Shown here in pieces: positions 20,938 to 29,400 of a stretch of DNA of 64,000 nucleotides; the stretch's first letter is position 1; each line of letters begins with the position of its first letter. A model generated the notes under the pieces. It had not been told where the DNA came from and did not search any database. It was given only the letters and a program-made list of their open reading frames with translations. Origin of the DNA: Trichomonas vaginalis G3 (Eukaryota > Parabasalia > Trichomonadida > Trichomonadidae). A program made the translations under genes and the position numbers. Location: contig NC_067208.1 of NCBI RefSeq assembly GCF_026262505.1, forward strand, positions 19,725,962-19,789,961. The letters run 5' to 3'.

Positions 20938-21612
20938 AGCGTCAAAACTAACAGCGTTAAAAAATTGGGATTCACAAATGAGGAAATAAAGGAAATATTA
21001 GAGGAAGCGGGTTATGAAGTTGATAAATATTATTTAAGAAATTGTCAAAAATTTGCCGAGTTTTTAAATGAGTTTGATTATGATGGAAAAATGAATAAAA
21101 ATGATGTTATAAATTTCTTATATCCCACATCTAAAGAAGAAAACCTAAAGAACCTGATTTTCCCTGAATATTATGAAGAACGAATTAAAGATGATGAATA
21201 TGATGAAATTGAAAGACTGGAAAAAATAAGAGATGAAATAGATGAAAAAATTAAGGAATTAAGAGAAGTTGAAAAATATAATGAAAATGAAGTAGAGGGT
21301 TTAATGAATATCCCAGCTTCAGAATCAGCAGTTCAGAAATCTCATGAAGAAAGATATAAAAATTATGTCTTAGAATCAACACAAAATTTATTAGATGGTG
21401 AAATAGATGAAACACTTTCAGAAGAAGGAACTAAATTTATTCGTAAACATAAGTTACAATTTATTGATAATGAAGAATACCCTTGTATATTACTTTCACC
21501 ACCTTTAGATTCTGAGAAATTCAAAAAAGCTCTTAAAAACGTGACATATGCAACTAATACAATTAAGAAAGAAGATCATGATATTTACACAAATTTTTAT
21601 ATAAATGAATAG
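20938..21612 (+). CDS. Unknown acidic protein, first of an overlapping gene pair
   Basis: The frame opens earlier (ATG 20905 gives 235 residues), but the second Met at 20938 (MSVKTNSVKKLGF) starts the hydrophilic body and fits better; this is a judgement. The protein is rich in Glu, Lys, Asp and Asn, with a coiled segment (about residues 80-125). I know no family. The next small frame overlaps its end by eight bases, an arrangement common in compact viral or mobile DNA and rare in the host genes here. It lies directly outside the left end of the Maverick and may be part of an older element or a host orphan. Confidence 0.55.
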   Translation, partial: SVKTNSVKKLGFTNEEIKEILEEAGYEVDKYYLRNCQKFAEFLNEFDYDGKMNKNDVINFLYPTSKEENLKNLIFPEYYEERIKDDEYDEIERLEKIRDEIDEKIKELREVEKYNENEVEGLMNIPASESAVQKSHEERYKNYVLESTQNLLDGEIDETLSEEGTKFIRKHKLQFIDNEEYPCILLSPPLDSEKFKKALKNVTYATNTIKKEDHDIYTNFYINE

Positions 21613-21739
21613 TGTAGATTTAAAAAATTTAATTGATGATTTAGTATTTAATCAAAATTTTCTTGATTATTACGATTTAAAAGCATATCTCCAAAAATAT
21701 GATGAAAATATAATGGGTGATGATATGGAATATTATTAA
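21605..21739 (+). CDS. Small acidic ORF overlapping the previous gene; ends at the Maverick boundary
   Basis: Forty-four codons (MNSVDLKNLIDD... to ...GDDMEYY) beginning inside the previous gene's last codons. The TAA stop uses the first A bases of the Maverick terminal A-run, so the original frame may once have gone on. It is acidic, with no recognised motif. Its overlap with the preceding frame and similar composition argue that the two were expressed together. Confidence 0.4.
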   Translation: MNSVDLKNLIDDLVFNQNFLDYYDLKAYLQKYDENIMGDDMEYY

Positions 21740-21970
21740 AAAAAAAAAAAAAAAAAAAGGTAGTGGGGCCTCCAGGCACTTCGTGCCCTCTAGCCCTGAA
21801 GATGTTTAGTATAAATGAAGTTTATATTCGGAAAATTGTTAGTCTTCTGGTGTGAATTCGGAGGACTCTTCTTCTTCCTCCATTGCTTCTGGGAAGAAGC
21901 CTTCTTCTGGGTCGAAAACATTATATAATGTGTCGCTTTTCACAAATTATATATGTTTTCATGTTTTGTC
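21738..21970. repeat. Left terminal inverted repeat of the Maverick
   Basis: Begins with about 21 A, then GGTAGTGGGGCCTCCAGG and a CACTTCGTG palindrome. It matches the right end (41444-41630) in reverse complement, with about 70 extra bases in the middle of this copy. Confidence 0.9.
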
Positions 21971-22017
21971 ACTTTTCTGTCACTTTTCAGGAAAAACATT
22001 TTTATTATTATATATAA

Positions 22018-22775
22018 ATGAATTTTACAAAACCACCGTTACCGTTCTTTGGAAATAAGGGTAAATGTAAAGATATTATATTGAGAGAACTTAAGAAACT
22101 ACCGAATGGTCTAACATTTGTAGATTTGTTCGGTGGAAGTTTCTATATATCCCATTTGTGCCATACAATATTCCCAGACTCAAAGATTATATGCAATGAC
22201 TTCGACAACTATATGGACCGTCTCAAACATATTCCAGACACAAACAATATATTGAAAGAGTTAAAAGAAAAGATACCTATAGGTAAGATGGAACGTATAC
22301 CATTAGATAAGAAAAATATTGTGAAGAGGTTTTGAAAAAAGCAGAATATATAGACTGGGATAGTATATCTGCTAGACTATTATATAGTGGTTCTATAAGA
22401 GTTCATGACATTGAAACACTTATGTCAAAAGTTTTATATCTTAACTATACAAATGTTTTCAAAGAGGACATAGAAAAATATATTGAGGGTATAGAGTTTG
22501 TGAGATGTTATTGGACAGAGTTGTATGAAAAATATAAAGACAAGGAAAATGTTTTCTTTATAGTGGACCCGCCGTTCTATAACACATGGGATTTTCAATA
22601 CCAAGTAGACTGGACTTTGAGAGACTCTTTAGAAACTTTAGACGTTATACATAACCATCCATGCTTTTACTTTACATCCGATAAAAGTGGTTTGGAAACC
22701 GTTATGAGATGGTTAGAGGACATACATGACTATGAGTTTAGATATGACAAGATAGAATATGAGAGAGGTCTATAA
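22018..22775 (+). pseudogene. Maverick part: D12-class adenine DNA methyltransferase, broken
   Basis: Shows the marks of the Dam/D12 class N6-adenine methyltransferases: PFFGNKGK near the start, VDLFGGSF (SAM-binding loop) and the catalytic DPPF motif. Adenine methyltransferases are known cargo of Mavericks in trichomonads and of many large DNA viruses; they may mark element DNA. The region is broken. Confidence 0.8.
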
Positions 22776-22818
22776 ACCGGAGAAAGTGTCATAACAAAGA
22801 AATTTTATTAGTAAGTAA

Positions 22819-22950
22819 ATGTGGTTTGAAATAGGACTACTTGTTTTAGGTTTTTTCCATTGTGTCATTTATTTCTTTGACGTGGCAGAAAGATATAGAG
22901 AATATGAAGATGAACCAATGCCTGCAAATGTTCAGTATATGTACTCGTAA
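22819..22950 (+). CDS. Maverick part: small single-span membrane protein
   Basis: A 43-residue protein with one hydrophobic helix (residues 5-20, GLLVLGFFHCVIYFF) and an acidic tail. Its ATG is directly preceded by a TTTTATTAGTAAGTAA motif shared with the neighbouring genes. Its function is unknown; a virion or entry membrane peptide is conceivable. Confidence 0.5.
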   Translation: MWFEIGLLVLGFFHCVIYFFDVAERYREYEDEPMPANVQYMYS

Positions 22951-22973
22951 GAGATATTTTTATCTAATATTAA

Positions 22974-23285
22974 ATGGACGCACAGAACTTAGCGAATGCA
23001 CAGCAACCTGGACAACCAAACCCAGAGAATATTCCAAATGAAGTTAGAATACAAACTGCAATGGCAAACTATGGTCAAGTGCCAACAGATGTACAAATGC
23101 AAACTGCCATGTCAAATGACGCTGCGTTAGGTTTGCCACCATGGTATGCAAATATGAGATGGAAAGAGTTTTATACAAACCCTGAAGTGGGATATAAACA
23201 ACTTTATGCAGATGACGCGAACACAGGAGTTGACCAGAATATGTTTTCTACCAGAGGAGAAACAGAATGTATGAGCTCCAGTTAA
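22974..23285 (+). CDS. Maverick part: unknown Gln/Asn/Pro-rich protein
   Basis: A 103-residue reading with a Gln/Pro/Asn-rich N-terminus containing two copies of an I/VQTAM(A/S)N unit, then PPWYANMRWKEF. No family recognised. The ATG follows a TTTTATCTAATATTAA motif. It lies among likely virion genes. Confidence 0.5.
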   Translation: MDAQNLANAQQPGQPNPENIPNEVRIQTAMANYGQVPTDVQMQTAMSNDAALGLPPWYANMRWKEFYTNPEVGYKQLYADDANTGVDQNMFSTRGETECMSSS

Positions 23286-23353
23286 AGAATGCTATGGAAC
23301 TCAACAGGAAACGTAAGAGACTAGGCGGACATTAGATTTTTACATATAGTAAA

Positions 23354-23596
23354 ATGGGTTTCTTCAGTAGTATTGGAAACTTCTTCAGAAGAGTTGGAAG
23401 AGGTATATGGAATGGAATAAAAACCGTAGGAAGAGGAATTTGGAACGGAGTCAAAAATATTGGTAAAAGGGTAGGTCAGTTCGTTGGTATTATACCTAAA
23501 GACCCTGAACCAGAAGAACAAGCTCCTGTTATACAACAGCCTGAACCTGCACCACAGTCTAGTTGGCAACCAAATCCAACACCTCAACCGTATTAA
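23354..23596 (+). CDS. Maverick part: small amphipathic protein, possible membrane-active virion peptide
   Basis: An 80-residue protein. The N-terminus is MGFFSS (an N-myristoylation-type start), followed by a basic, Gly/Trp-rich amphipathic stretch with two copies of VGRGIWNG(I/V)K (residues 14-36) and a Pro/Gln tail. This pattern recalls membrane-disrupting minor virion proteins (adenovirus protein VI class) in character only. A role in entry is inference. Confidence 0.5.
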   Translation: MGFFSSIGNFFRRVGRGIWNGIKTVGRGIWNGVKNIGKRVGQFVGIIPKDPEPEEQAPVIQQPEPAPQSSWQPNPTPQPY

Positions 23597-23637
23597 AAAA
23601 TTATATTTTTACCGTTCGATAGTAGTTGTATATGAAA

Positions 23638-24447
23638 CTAAGTTCTAAGTAAAACGCATGGTATAATGGAATTTTCTTTTTCTTCCATCTGTAGTAAACC
23701 ATACTTGAAAGTCTGAAATACTTCCACTTGGTGGTTCGTATAACTTTGTAGGTTTTTCGTAAAAGTCATTTGCCAAGCATAAGAAGAGTTTTGGGCGCCA
23801 GAAAATGAAGCATGAACAATAATAGCATCTTGGTCGAAAACATTTTCATATGTTCCATTAGGGTTTTCGACTTCATAAAAGTCTGGGTGTACTGGATATG
23901 CTGCAGGCTGATTTAACATCCTCATAAATCTATACCATGCCAAGTTGTTATATTTTGTAGAAATATAAACGTTTTCTCCAAGGTCTTCTATTTTATTGAT
24001 TTTAACAGTTGCATTTTTCCTGTCATAAATAATATCGAGATGGTATTCTCCTTCGTCAATGTTATACTGGTTTGCATATTCGATATAGATATCGTTTATT
24101 TTTTCTTGAAAAGCTTGAAGAGTTGTTTCTAAGTTTACAAGCAAACTAACTTGTAAAAGTTTTCCCTGTTCAAATTTCTCATACATACGTTTTTCTTTGT
24201 TATAGTATCGAACTTCAAAACCGACCGTAAATGGGAAACCATGTATGGCTTCTGAAATGAACTTCATTCTACGAAAGCCAATAGCTTTTGTGACAGATGG
24301 GTCTCTTAGCCATCTTAATGGGTAGTCAAAACGATAGCCTTCATGCTTTACGGTCTCTGTCTCAAACTTTTGACCGACATTAGTAAAAAGTTCATCTAAT
24401 GGTTTAGTTGTAGCAACTCTTGAATTTTCTTTTTCTATTGAAAGCAT
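23638..24447 (-). CDS. Maverick part: unknown 269-residue protein, possibly a minor virion protein
   Basis: An intact minus-strand frame with a beta-rich pattern after residue 80 (alternating hydrophobics, few helices) and a C-terminal AWQMTFTKNLQSY segment. Length and composition would suit a single jelly-roll minor capsid (penton) protein, but no diagnostic motif is visible. It starts 18 bases from the divergent fibre gene across a symmetric promoter-like sequence. Confidence 0.45.
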   Translation of the reverse strand: MLSIEKENSRVATTKPLDELFTNVGQKFETETVKHEGYRFDYPLRWLRDPSVTKAIGFRRMKFISEAIHGFPFTVGFEVRYYNKEKRMYEKFEQGKLLQVSLLVNLETTLQAFQEKINDIYIEYANQYNIDEGEYHLDIIYDRKNATVKINKIEDLGENVYISTKYNNLAWYRFMRMLNQPAAYPVHPDFYEVENPNGTYENVFDQDAIIVHASFSGAQNSSYAWQMTFTKNLQSYTNHQVEVFQTFKYGLLQMEEKENSIIPCVLLRT

Positions 24448-24465
24448 ATTTTATCTAGAATAAAA
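24448..24465. promoter_or_regulatory. Short bidirectional promoter-like sequence
   Basis: Eighteen bases (ATTTTATCTAGAATAAAA) separate two divergent starts. The sequence is nearly symmetric around CTAG and carries a TAAAATG-type junction on both strands. It matches the motif before the other AT-rich Maverick genes. Confidence 0.5.
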
Positions 24466-25667
24466 ATGTCGAAAGATATTGCTTCCATAAGAGAAATACA
24501 ACACAACCGACAACTCATTATGCAAGCTCTAAATAAGAACACAACAAACTTTTCAAACTATTCTAAGATATCTGAGTCATTGAAAGAAGGAAACTTAAAA
24601 CTGACAATAAACCCAATGACAGATGAGTTTCTGTTTCAAGACAATAAGAACCATACTGTCTGTATAAATCCAACAAAAGGAACTTTAAACGAGAAACCTA
24701 TAAATGAACTTCTTTTGAAAGCAGATGTTGACAACAAAGCTGACAAAGAATATGTAGACGATGCAATAGCAAAAGAAGAAGAAAGAGCTAACAATGCTTA
24801 TGCAACAAAAGAACATACTCATCCTGAACTAGCAGACAAAACATATGTTGACAATAAAATGTCAAGTGAAGTGACAAGAGCTGAAAACGAATATTCTAAA
24901 AAGACTCATACACATTCTATATCTGAAATAACAGACTTAAACGTTAGCCTTGAAAATAAAGCAGATAAGGAATATGTGGCTAGTAAGTTAGAGAAGAAAG
25001 CAGATAAGGAATATGTGGATGAAAAAGATAATGAAATGAAAGAAAGGGTTGACTGGTACCATGAATGGACATCGAAGACTTTTAAAGTTAAAGCTGATAC
25101 AGGATGGGTTTCAGGATGTTTAGACCTTAAAGCAGATAAAACTTATGTTAACGATGAGTTAGAGAAGAAAGCAAATAAGACTCATACACATACAAGTTTA
25201 CAACTGTTGCTATAGAAAGTATTGAAGGAACGGTTGAAGAAACTGGTGGGGATGTATTATATTGTAAACCTCCTAACTTTCCACAAGGTTTAACATCGGA
25301 TGACGACATAACGACGATGAGAAACATTAGATGTAAAGATGTTTATGTCATGAAGGATGAATATAATATTAAATTCACTGCTCAAGATTTATATGACAAG
25401 AAAGCAGACAAAACAGAGCTTCAAACATTAAAGACAGAAATACTTCAAACATTATATCCTATAGGCTCTATTTATACGTCAATGAACTCTACCAGACCAG
25501 AAGTAGTACTTGGTTTTGGAACTTGGACTCAAATAGTCGACAGGTTTTTGTATTGTGCAAACTCTTCAAAGGAAACAGGTGGAAGTAAAACGATTTCAGG
25601 TGAAAATTTACCTGCACACAGTCACTACATAGATTTAAGTACATCTCAACGAATATTGTGCAGGTAA
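24466..25667 (+). pseudogene. Maverick part: fibre protein with phage-tail-collar-like module, broken
   Basis: The front half carries repeated ADKEYVD/ADKTYVD units and K(T/E)HTH motifs, a repeat style typical of phage tail-fibre shafts. The later part shows YPIGSIYTSMNSTRPEVVLG, then GTWTQIVDRFLY, then GGSKTISGENLPAHSH, the hallmark of the phage tail-collar/baseplate receptor-binding fold (T4 gp12/gp10 type). A host-attachment role for the element's virion is inferred. The region is broken. Confidence 0.75.
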
Positions 25668-25689
25668 ATTTTCTCCTTTTGTTTTCTTG

Positions 25690-25951
25690 ACAGTTCGCAA
25701 AGGCAGTCCTTGACAACTACAACAAATTCTTCTCCGAAGTCAAATCCAAAGTGAAGGTTTACTATGAGAACATTGACGCACTCATGACGAACGAAGAAGG
25801 ATACAACAAACTCATTGAAATGGGAATGGTCGGTGAAAAGATGGGTCAATTCAAATTGGACAAAATTTTCACCGAAGTTCATGTCCTCTCCAAGCGTAAG
25901 TACTGGGGCATACTTGAAGACGGCACAGAAATAAAACATTGCATGAAATAA
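25690..25951 (+). pseudogene. Maverick part: remnant of the C-terminal part of DNA polymerase B
   Basis: A short reading resembles the end of protein-primed family B polymerases: a VYYENIDALMT segment in the position of the catalytic Tyr-x-Asp motif, KMGQFKLDKIFTEVHVLSK and KRKYWGILEDG. Only this small piece is visible in the window. Its base composition is richer in C than the fibre gene to its left, marking a change of lineage near 25.7 kb. Confidence 0.6.
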
Positions 25952-25973
25952 AAAATTTTTATTCGAATTTGAA

Positions 25974-26228
25974 TTAAAATGTGGGAATTCTTGGGAACGG
26001 GAAAGGCTTATTTACTTGAGGAACAGGTAAAGGTGGTGGAGGTGGTGGAGGTGGAGGTGGTGGCAACCAGTCCATTTTATATTCCCTCCTAGCTAATTTC
26101 CGTTTAATTTCATGGTCGCCCTCGGAGTCTTTGAATCGGACAGGTCGAGTTACACCATTCTTGGTCTCAAACTCATATATAACCTGTTTGTCTGTATTTT
26201 CGTCGACTATGGCACGAGACACGAACAT
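25974..26228 (-). CDS. Maverick part: small protein with poly-proline stretch
   Basis: Eighty-four residues from the ATG at 26228. The N-terminal half is charged and a run of Pro (about residues 47-57) follows. No family recognised. It is divergent from the gene at 26259, with the shared AAAAAGTGTCATTT box between them. Confidence 0.45.
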   Translation of the reverse strand: MFVSRAIVDENTDKQVIYEFETKNGVTRPVRFKDSEGDHEIKRKLARREYKMDWLPPPPPPPPPPPLPVPQVNKPFPFPRIPTF

Positions 26229-26241
26229 TGACCAAACGGAC

Positions 26242-26255
26242 AAAAAGTGTCATTT
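26242..26255 (+). promoter_or_regulatory. AAAAAGTGTCATTT promoter-like box between divergent genes
   Basis: The 14-mer joins AAAAAGTG to TCATTT, a match to the trichomonad initiator. It ends three bases before the ATG at 26259. The same box precedes the genes at 29589 and (as AAAAAGTGACATTTTT) at 29365. Confidence 0.5.
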
Positions 26256-26258
26256 CGG

Positions 26259-26522
26259 ATGGTCACGCAGCCAATCGCATTCGAGCACTTCGAAGAAGCC
26301 TTACGTTCCAAGGGAGAGGGTGTCTGGTGCAAGGCAGAGGTCATGAAACTCTACGAGCAGTACATCCTCAATGCCTGGGAGGACAAATCGTCCTTGGATT
26401 GGCAATTCTACCAACTCCTCTGGGACGACCTCCTACACAACTGGGATAACGAAAGAGCCCAATTCAAAGGTCGGGAACTAATTTTGCAAATTACCCTTAA
26501 TTTAACATACTTATCCAAATAA
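26259..26522 (+). CDS. Maverick part: small unknown Trp-rich protein
   Basis: Eighty-seven residues (MVTQPIAFEHFEEA...), helical and rich in Trp, Glu and Leu. An initiator box lies immediately upstream. No family recognised. Confidence 0.5.
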   Translation: MVTQPIAFEHFEEALRSKGEGVWCKAEVMKLYEQYILNAWEDKSSLDWQFYQLLWDDLLHNWDNERAQFKGRELILQITLNLTYLSK

Positions 26523-26570
26523 ACACCTAAATTTACTTGGGTTTCCCCCTAAAATAAAATTTTTTTACTC

Positions 26571-27269
26571 TTAGAACCACTCGAGGTTCTCCTTACGGTT
26601 GTTGAGCTTGTCACCGTCAATGTGTCTGACCCTCGTCTTCTTGTCTGGATTTGGAACCCATTGCATACCGACAAGCCTTCCCATGGAAATTGAACCGTAA
26701 TTCCGAAGGTTAAGGTTCAAGTGTCCCAAGTTGTTGAGGACTGGGGTAAGAACCTTGCCTGTCTCCTTGTTGCGGATTTTGTATGGGTAGGGTTGGGAAA
26801 TTTCGTAAGCGTCATCGGCAACAAGGGTTGCCCAAACTTCCTTTTCTTCGTGTTTCTCTTCTTCTTCTTCTTCCTCTTCTTCCTCTTCTTCCTCTTCTTT
26901 GATAATACCTTCGGCAATTCTGTGTTCACGAATTACGGTGTTGGAGGTTCTGTCCTTTCCGAGTACCTTCCAGATGGCGTCTATCTCTTCGAAGAAACGG
27001 TAGATGAGTCGGGCAAGGTTTTGGTTCTCTATGTTGTATTGGCGCAAGGTTTCCGCGAACTCGTACAGGACTTTCTCATTGGAAGCTTGGTTCGTGAGGA
27101 CATTGGCTTTGAGATTGGTTATCTCTAACATAAGACTATTTTGGAGAGTCTTAATGGAGTTTGCCAGACAAGCGTTCAATTGGGCAATTTGAATTTGAAT
27201 TGGGCGCTTGTCTGGCAACCTTGAAAGGACATCTGCCATTGAGTTTGGCTTCGGTGCTTGTTCGGACAT
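26571..27269 (-). CDS. Maverick part: coiled-coil protein with C-terminal HNH endonuclease domain
   Basis: An intact 232-residue frame. A helical N-terminal half (about 20-110) is followed by a run of Glu (about 124-138), then an HNH_3/homing-endonuclease-type domain: GRLVGMQWVPNPDKK, then RHIDGDKLNNRKENLEWF at the C-terminus, with the expected H, D and N residues. A TCATTT initiator precedes the ATG. HNH nucleases of this type are common passengers in phages and large DNA viruses. DNA cutting activity is inferred. Confidence 0.75.
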   Translation of the reverse strand: MSEQAPKPNSMADVLSRLPDKRPIQIQIAQLNACLANSIKTLQNSLMLEITNLKANVLTNQASNEKVLYEFAETLRQYNIENQNLARLIYRFFEEIDAIWKVLGKDRTSNTVIREHRIAEGIIKEEEEEEEEEEEEEEKHEEKEVWATLVADDAYEISQPYPYKIRNKETGKVLTPVLNNLGHLNLNLRNYGSISMGRLVGMQWVPNPDKKTRVRHIDGDKLNNRKENLEWF

Positions 27270-27301
27270 CGAAAAAATGAAGTGGTTTGAGAATGGCGGT
27301 T

Positions 27302-27886
27302 TTACTTCAAAAAGCTTGTTATGACAGTTAAGTCATACAACAAGTTTAAAATAATATCTTGTTCTTCTTCTGAACGTTTGTTGTCTCTTCCGATAAAAGT
27401 TTGGAACATGAGAACCAAAAAACGTTTTTTGAGATTGCGGAAGAGTTCAGGCAAACGTTCATATTCCGGATATGTTGGGAGCAGTTCGAAACATCTGAGC
27501 TGACTTTCGGACAAAATTGGGACAATGTCAACAAATTCATCTTTGGTCGGACTGCTTGAAGGTAAGTCCCTTACATGTAAGTAGCTCTGGTAAAGTCTTC
27601 TCATTTCTGCTAACTTTTGGAGTATAGCTTCGTAGTTTAGAAGTTTCAATTTTAATTGTCTTATTCCACTCTTTACTTCTAAACGGTAAGTATCCATGAG
27701 GTCAAGAGTAGCTTTGGTAGCTTTAAGTGGAGCTATCTCTTCTTTGACTTGTGCAATTTTGGTTGCAATTGTGGTTTGAGCTCCTTCAAGTTCGCCGTCT
27801 ATGTCGTTCTCAACACCTTCAACCATGGCTTGAAACTCTTCATCGGTCCATTGAGATTGGTGTGGGACGAATTTAACTTGCTTCAT
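27302..27886 (-). CDS. Maverick part: helical unknown protein
   Basis: An intact 194-residue frame, mostly alpha-helical, with a coiled region (about 35-100) and an acidic N-terminus. A TCATTTTTTGA initiator-like sequence sits directly upstream. No family recognised. Confidence 0.55.
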   Translation of the reverse strand: MKQVKFVPHQSQWTDEEFQAMVEGVENDIDGELEGAQTTIATKIAQVKEEIAPLKATKATLDLMDTYRLEVKSGIRQLKLKLLNYEAILQKLAEMRRLYQSYLHVRDLPSSSPTKDEFVDIVPILSESQLRCFELLPTYPEYERLPELFRNLKKRFLVLMFQTFIGRDNKRSEEEQDIILNLLYDLTVITSFLK

Positions 27887-27914
27887 TCAAAAAATGAAAA
27901 AAAAATGTTTTTAC

Positions 27915-28304
27915 TCAAAACGTTAAGGTTGACTGAACTGGTTGGATGTCGCCTTCACAGGTTATGTAGAACGGCTGACCCGAGAAGTTAAGGAGAGACT
28001 GAATTGCCAATTTCATATGGGGTAGGGGGTTCTCCTTGTTTGGTATTTTTATCCAAGGACGTTTGTTTAGGAACTTAACAAGAGCTTCTCTTTTGGCGTC
28101 CTTTATGCCATCGAAAGGAGTGTTTTCTGGTATTTGAATTGGAATTCCAGTCGAAGTCTCGAGATTCAAGACAGCCCTTCCAGAAATAGCGGTGAACTTG
28201 ACCTTGGGCTTCATTACCCTGCGCAAGTACTGCTTAACAACTTCATTTATCTCTATAAGGTAAATTGCCTCGTCAAATACTTCTGGCATTCCGAGTCCTT
28301 CCAT
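27915..28304 (-). CDS. Maverick part: unknown protein
   Basis: The frame opens further upstream through the palindromic repeat array, but the ATG at 28304 (MEGLGMPEVFDEAIYL) excludes repeat-coded sequence and is preferred, giving 129 residues. A mixed alpha/beta pattern with no recognised motif. It is divergent from the gene at 28552. Confidence 0.5.
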   Translation of the reverse strand: MEGLGMPEVFDEAIYLIEINEVVKQYLRRVMKPKVKFTAISGRAVLNLETSTGIPIQIPENTPFDGIKDAKREALVKFLNKRPWIKIPNKENPLPHMKLAIQSLLNFSGQPFYITCEGDIQPVQSTLTF

Positions 28305-28551
28305 CCGACAGGAAAATATTTTCCCGACAACTGGAAAAAATTTTCCGGACAAAGGGAAAATTTTTTCCTTCCGACAGGAAGAACTCTTCCAGTTGTCCGT
28401 CCGTAAACCATTCAAATTTTCGAAAATTGAGAACTTTTTGGTCGAACTTCAGAAAAAGTTTTTCCTTCCGACAGGAAAAATTTTTCCTTCCGACAAGAAA
28501 AGTTTTTCCTTCCGACAGGAAAATATTTTCCATCCGACAGGACACAAACGA
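28305..28551. repeat. Array of short palindromic repeats between divergent genes
   Basis: About ten imperfect copies of a 20-23 bp unit built from TTCC(TT)CCGACAGGAA and GGAAAAATTTTTCC. Each copy is partly self-complementary, and the unit occurs throughout this divergent intergenic space. It could be a protein-binding array or a spreading minisatellite. Frames reading through it are repeat artefacts. Confidence 0.8.
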
Positions 28552-29136
28552 ATGTCCCACGTCCCACCAACCGAGTCCATTCCCAAACCAGAGGAACCGA
28601 AAGCTGCAGAACCACAACAGTCTCCTCAGCAACCTCAGTTCCAGCAAGTACCTCCGATTTACTACCAATTTCCACCTCAAGGTTACTACCCACCACAAGG
28701 CTTCCCGAACTACCCTCCTCAGCCTATGCCTTACTTCCCCAACCCTTGGATGTTCCAGCAAGCTCCACCCCAGCAATTCCAATTCCAATCTCAATCGAAG
28801 AGAGACCAAGAGTTCGAGGAAGGTCTGAACCGCTTACGCAAAGATTATGCCACAGCCCCTATGGAAGACGACAGGCTTTCAGTCTCTTCCCTCAAATCGA
28901 CCGATTCGACTCGTACCACAGATTCGGTTCGTGACCGTGAAGACTACCTCAAGCAGTCTGAGAGACTCTTCATCCTACAATCATTTACAGTTGGAGCTCT
29001 CAAGAACATGCGCAATTACGAAGGTCAGACACCAGCTGGAGACCGCAAAACAGACATACTCACAAGAGCCGTCCAACTGGTCAAGACAAAGACTGAGATA
29101 GTCGACTTCATTCTTGCAGCTTGCCCATACAAGTAA
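28552..29136 (+). CDS. Maverick part: Pro/Gln/Tyr-rich protein
   Basis: A 194-residue protein from ATG 28552. Residues about 10-85 are Pro/Gln/Tyr/Phe-rich (a PPQGYYPPQGFPNYPPQP-type low-complexity stretch). The second half is charged and helical with a Ser/Thr/Asp-rich block. No family recognised; it may be a virion or scaffolding component. Confidence 0.5.
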   Translation: MSHVPPTESIPKPEEPKAAEPQQSPQQPQFQQVPPIYYQFPPQGYYPPQGFPNYPPQPMPYFPNPWMFQQAPPQQFQFQSQSKRDQEFEEGLNRLRKDYATAPMEDDRLSVSSLKSTDSTRTTDSVRDREDYLKQSERLFILQSFTVGALKNMRNYEGQTPAGDRKTDILTRAVQLVKTKTEIVDFILAACPYK

Positions 29137-29164
29137 AAAAATAAACAATTACGAGTTAAACTTT

Positions 29165-29365
29165 TTATTCTTTCTTTTCTGAGTTGTTTAGAGCTGGTTT
29201 CTCTTGTAGAAACCTTTCGTACTCTTCCATGGTCATGTAATTGCGAATTTGGTACGCAATTCCAGGTTCGTTGTTTTTGAACCTTACGTATGTAACGCTT
29301 CCATCCTCCTCAGGGAAGTAAGCTGCTAACATCTGACCAAGTTTTCTCGGTGACTCGGAGCTCAT
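29165..29365 (-). CDS. Maverick part: small unknown protein
   Basis: Sixty-six residues (MSSESPRKLGQ...). AAAAAGTGACATTTTT ends directly before the ATG. No family recognised. Confidence 0.45.
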   Translation of the reverse strand: MSSESPRKLGQMLAAYFPEEDGSVTYVRFKNNEPGIAYQIRNYMTMEEYERFLQEKPALNNSEKKE

Positions 29366-29400
29366 AAAAATGTCACTTTTTAAACGTTAAGTTTTTAGTC

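Noticed and set aside
28305-28551. CRISPR-like array
   Set aside because: The units are contiguous imperfect palindromes without unique spacers, and the genome is eukaryotic.
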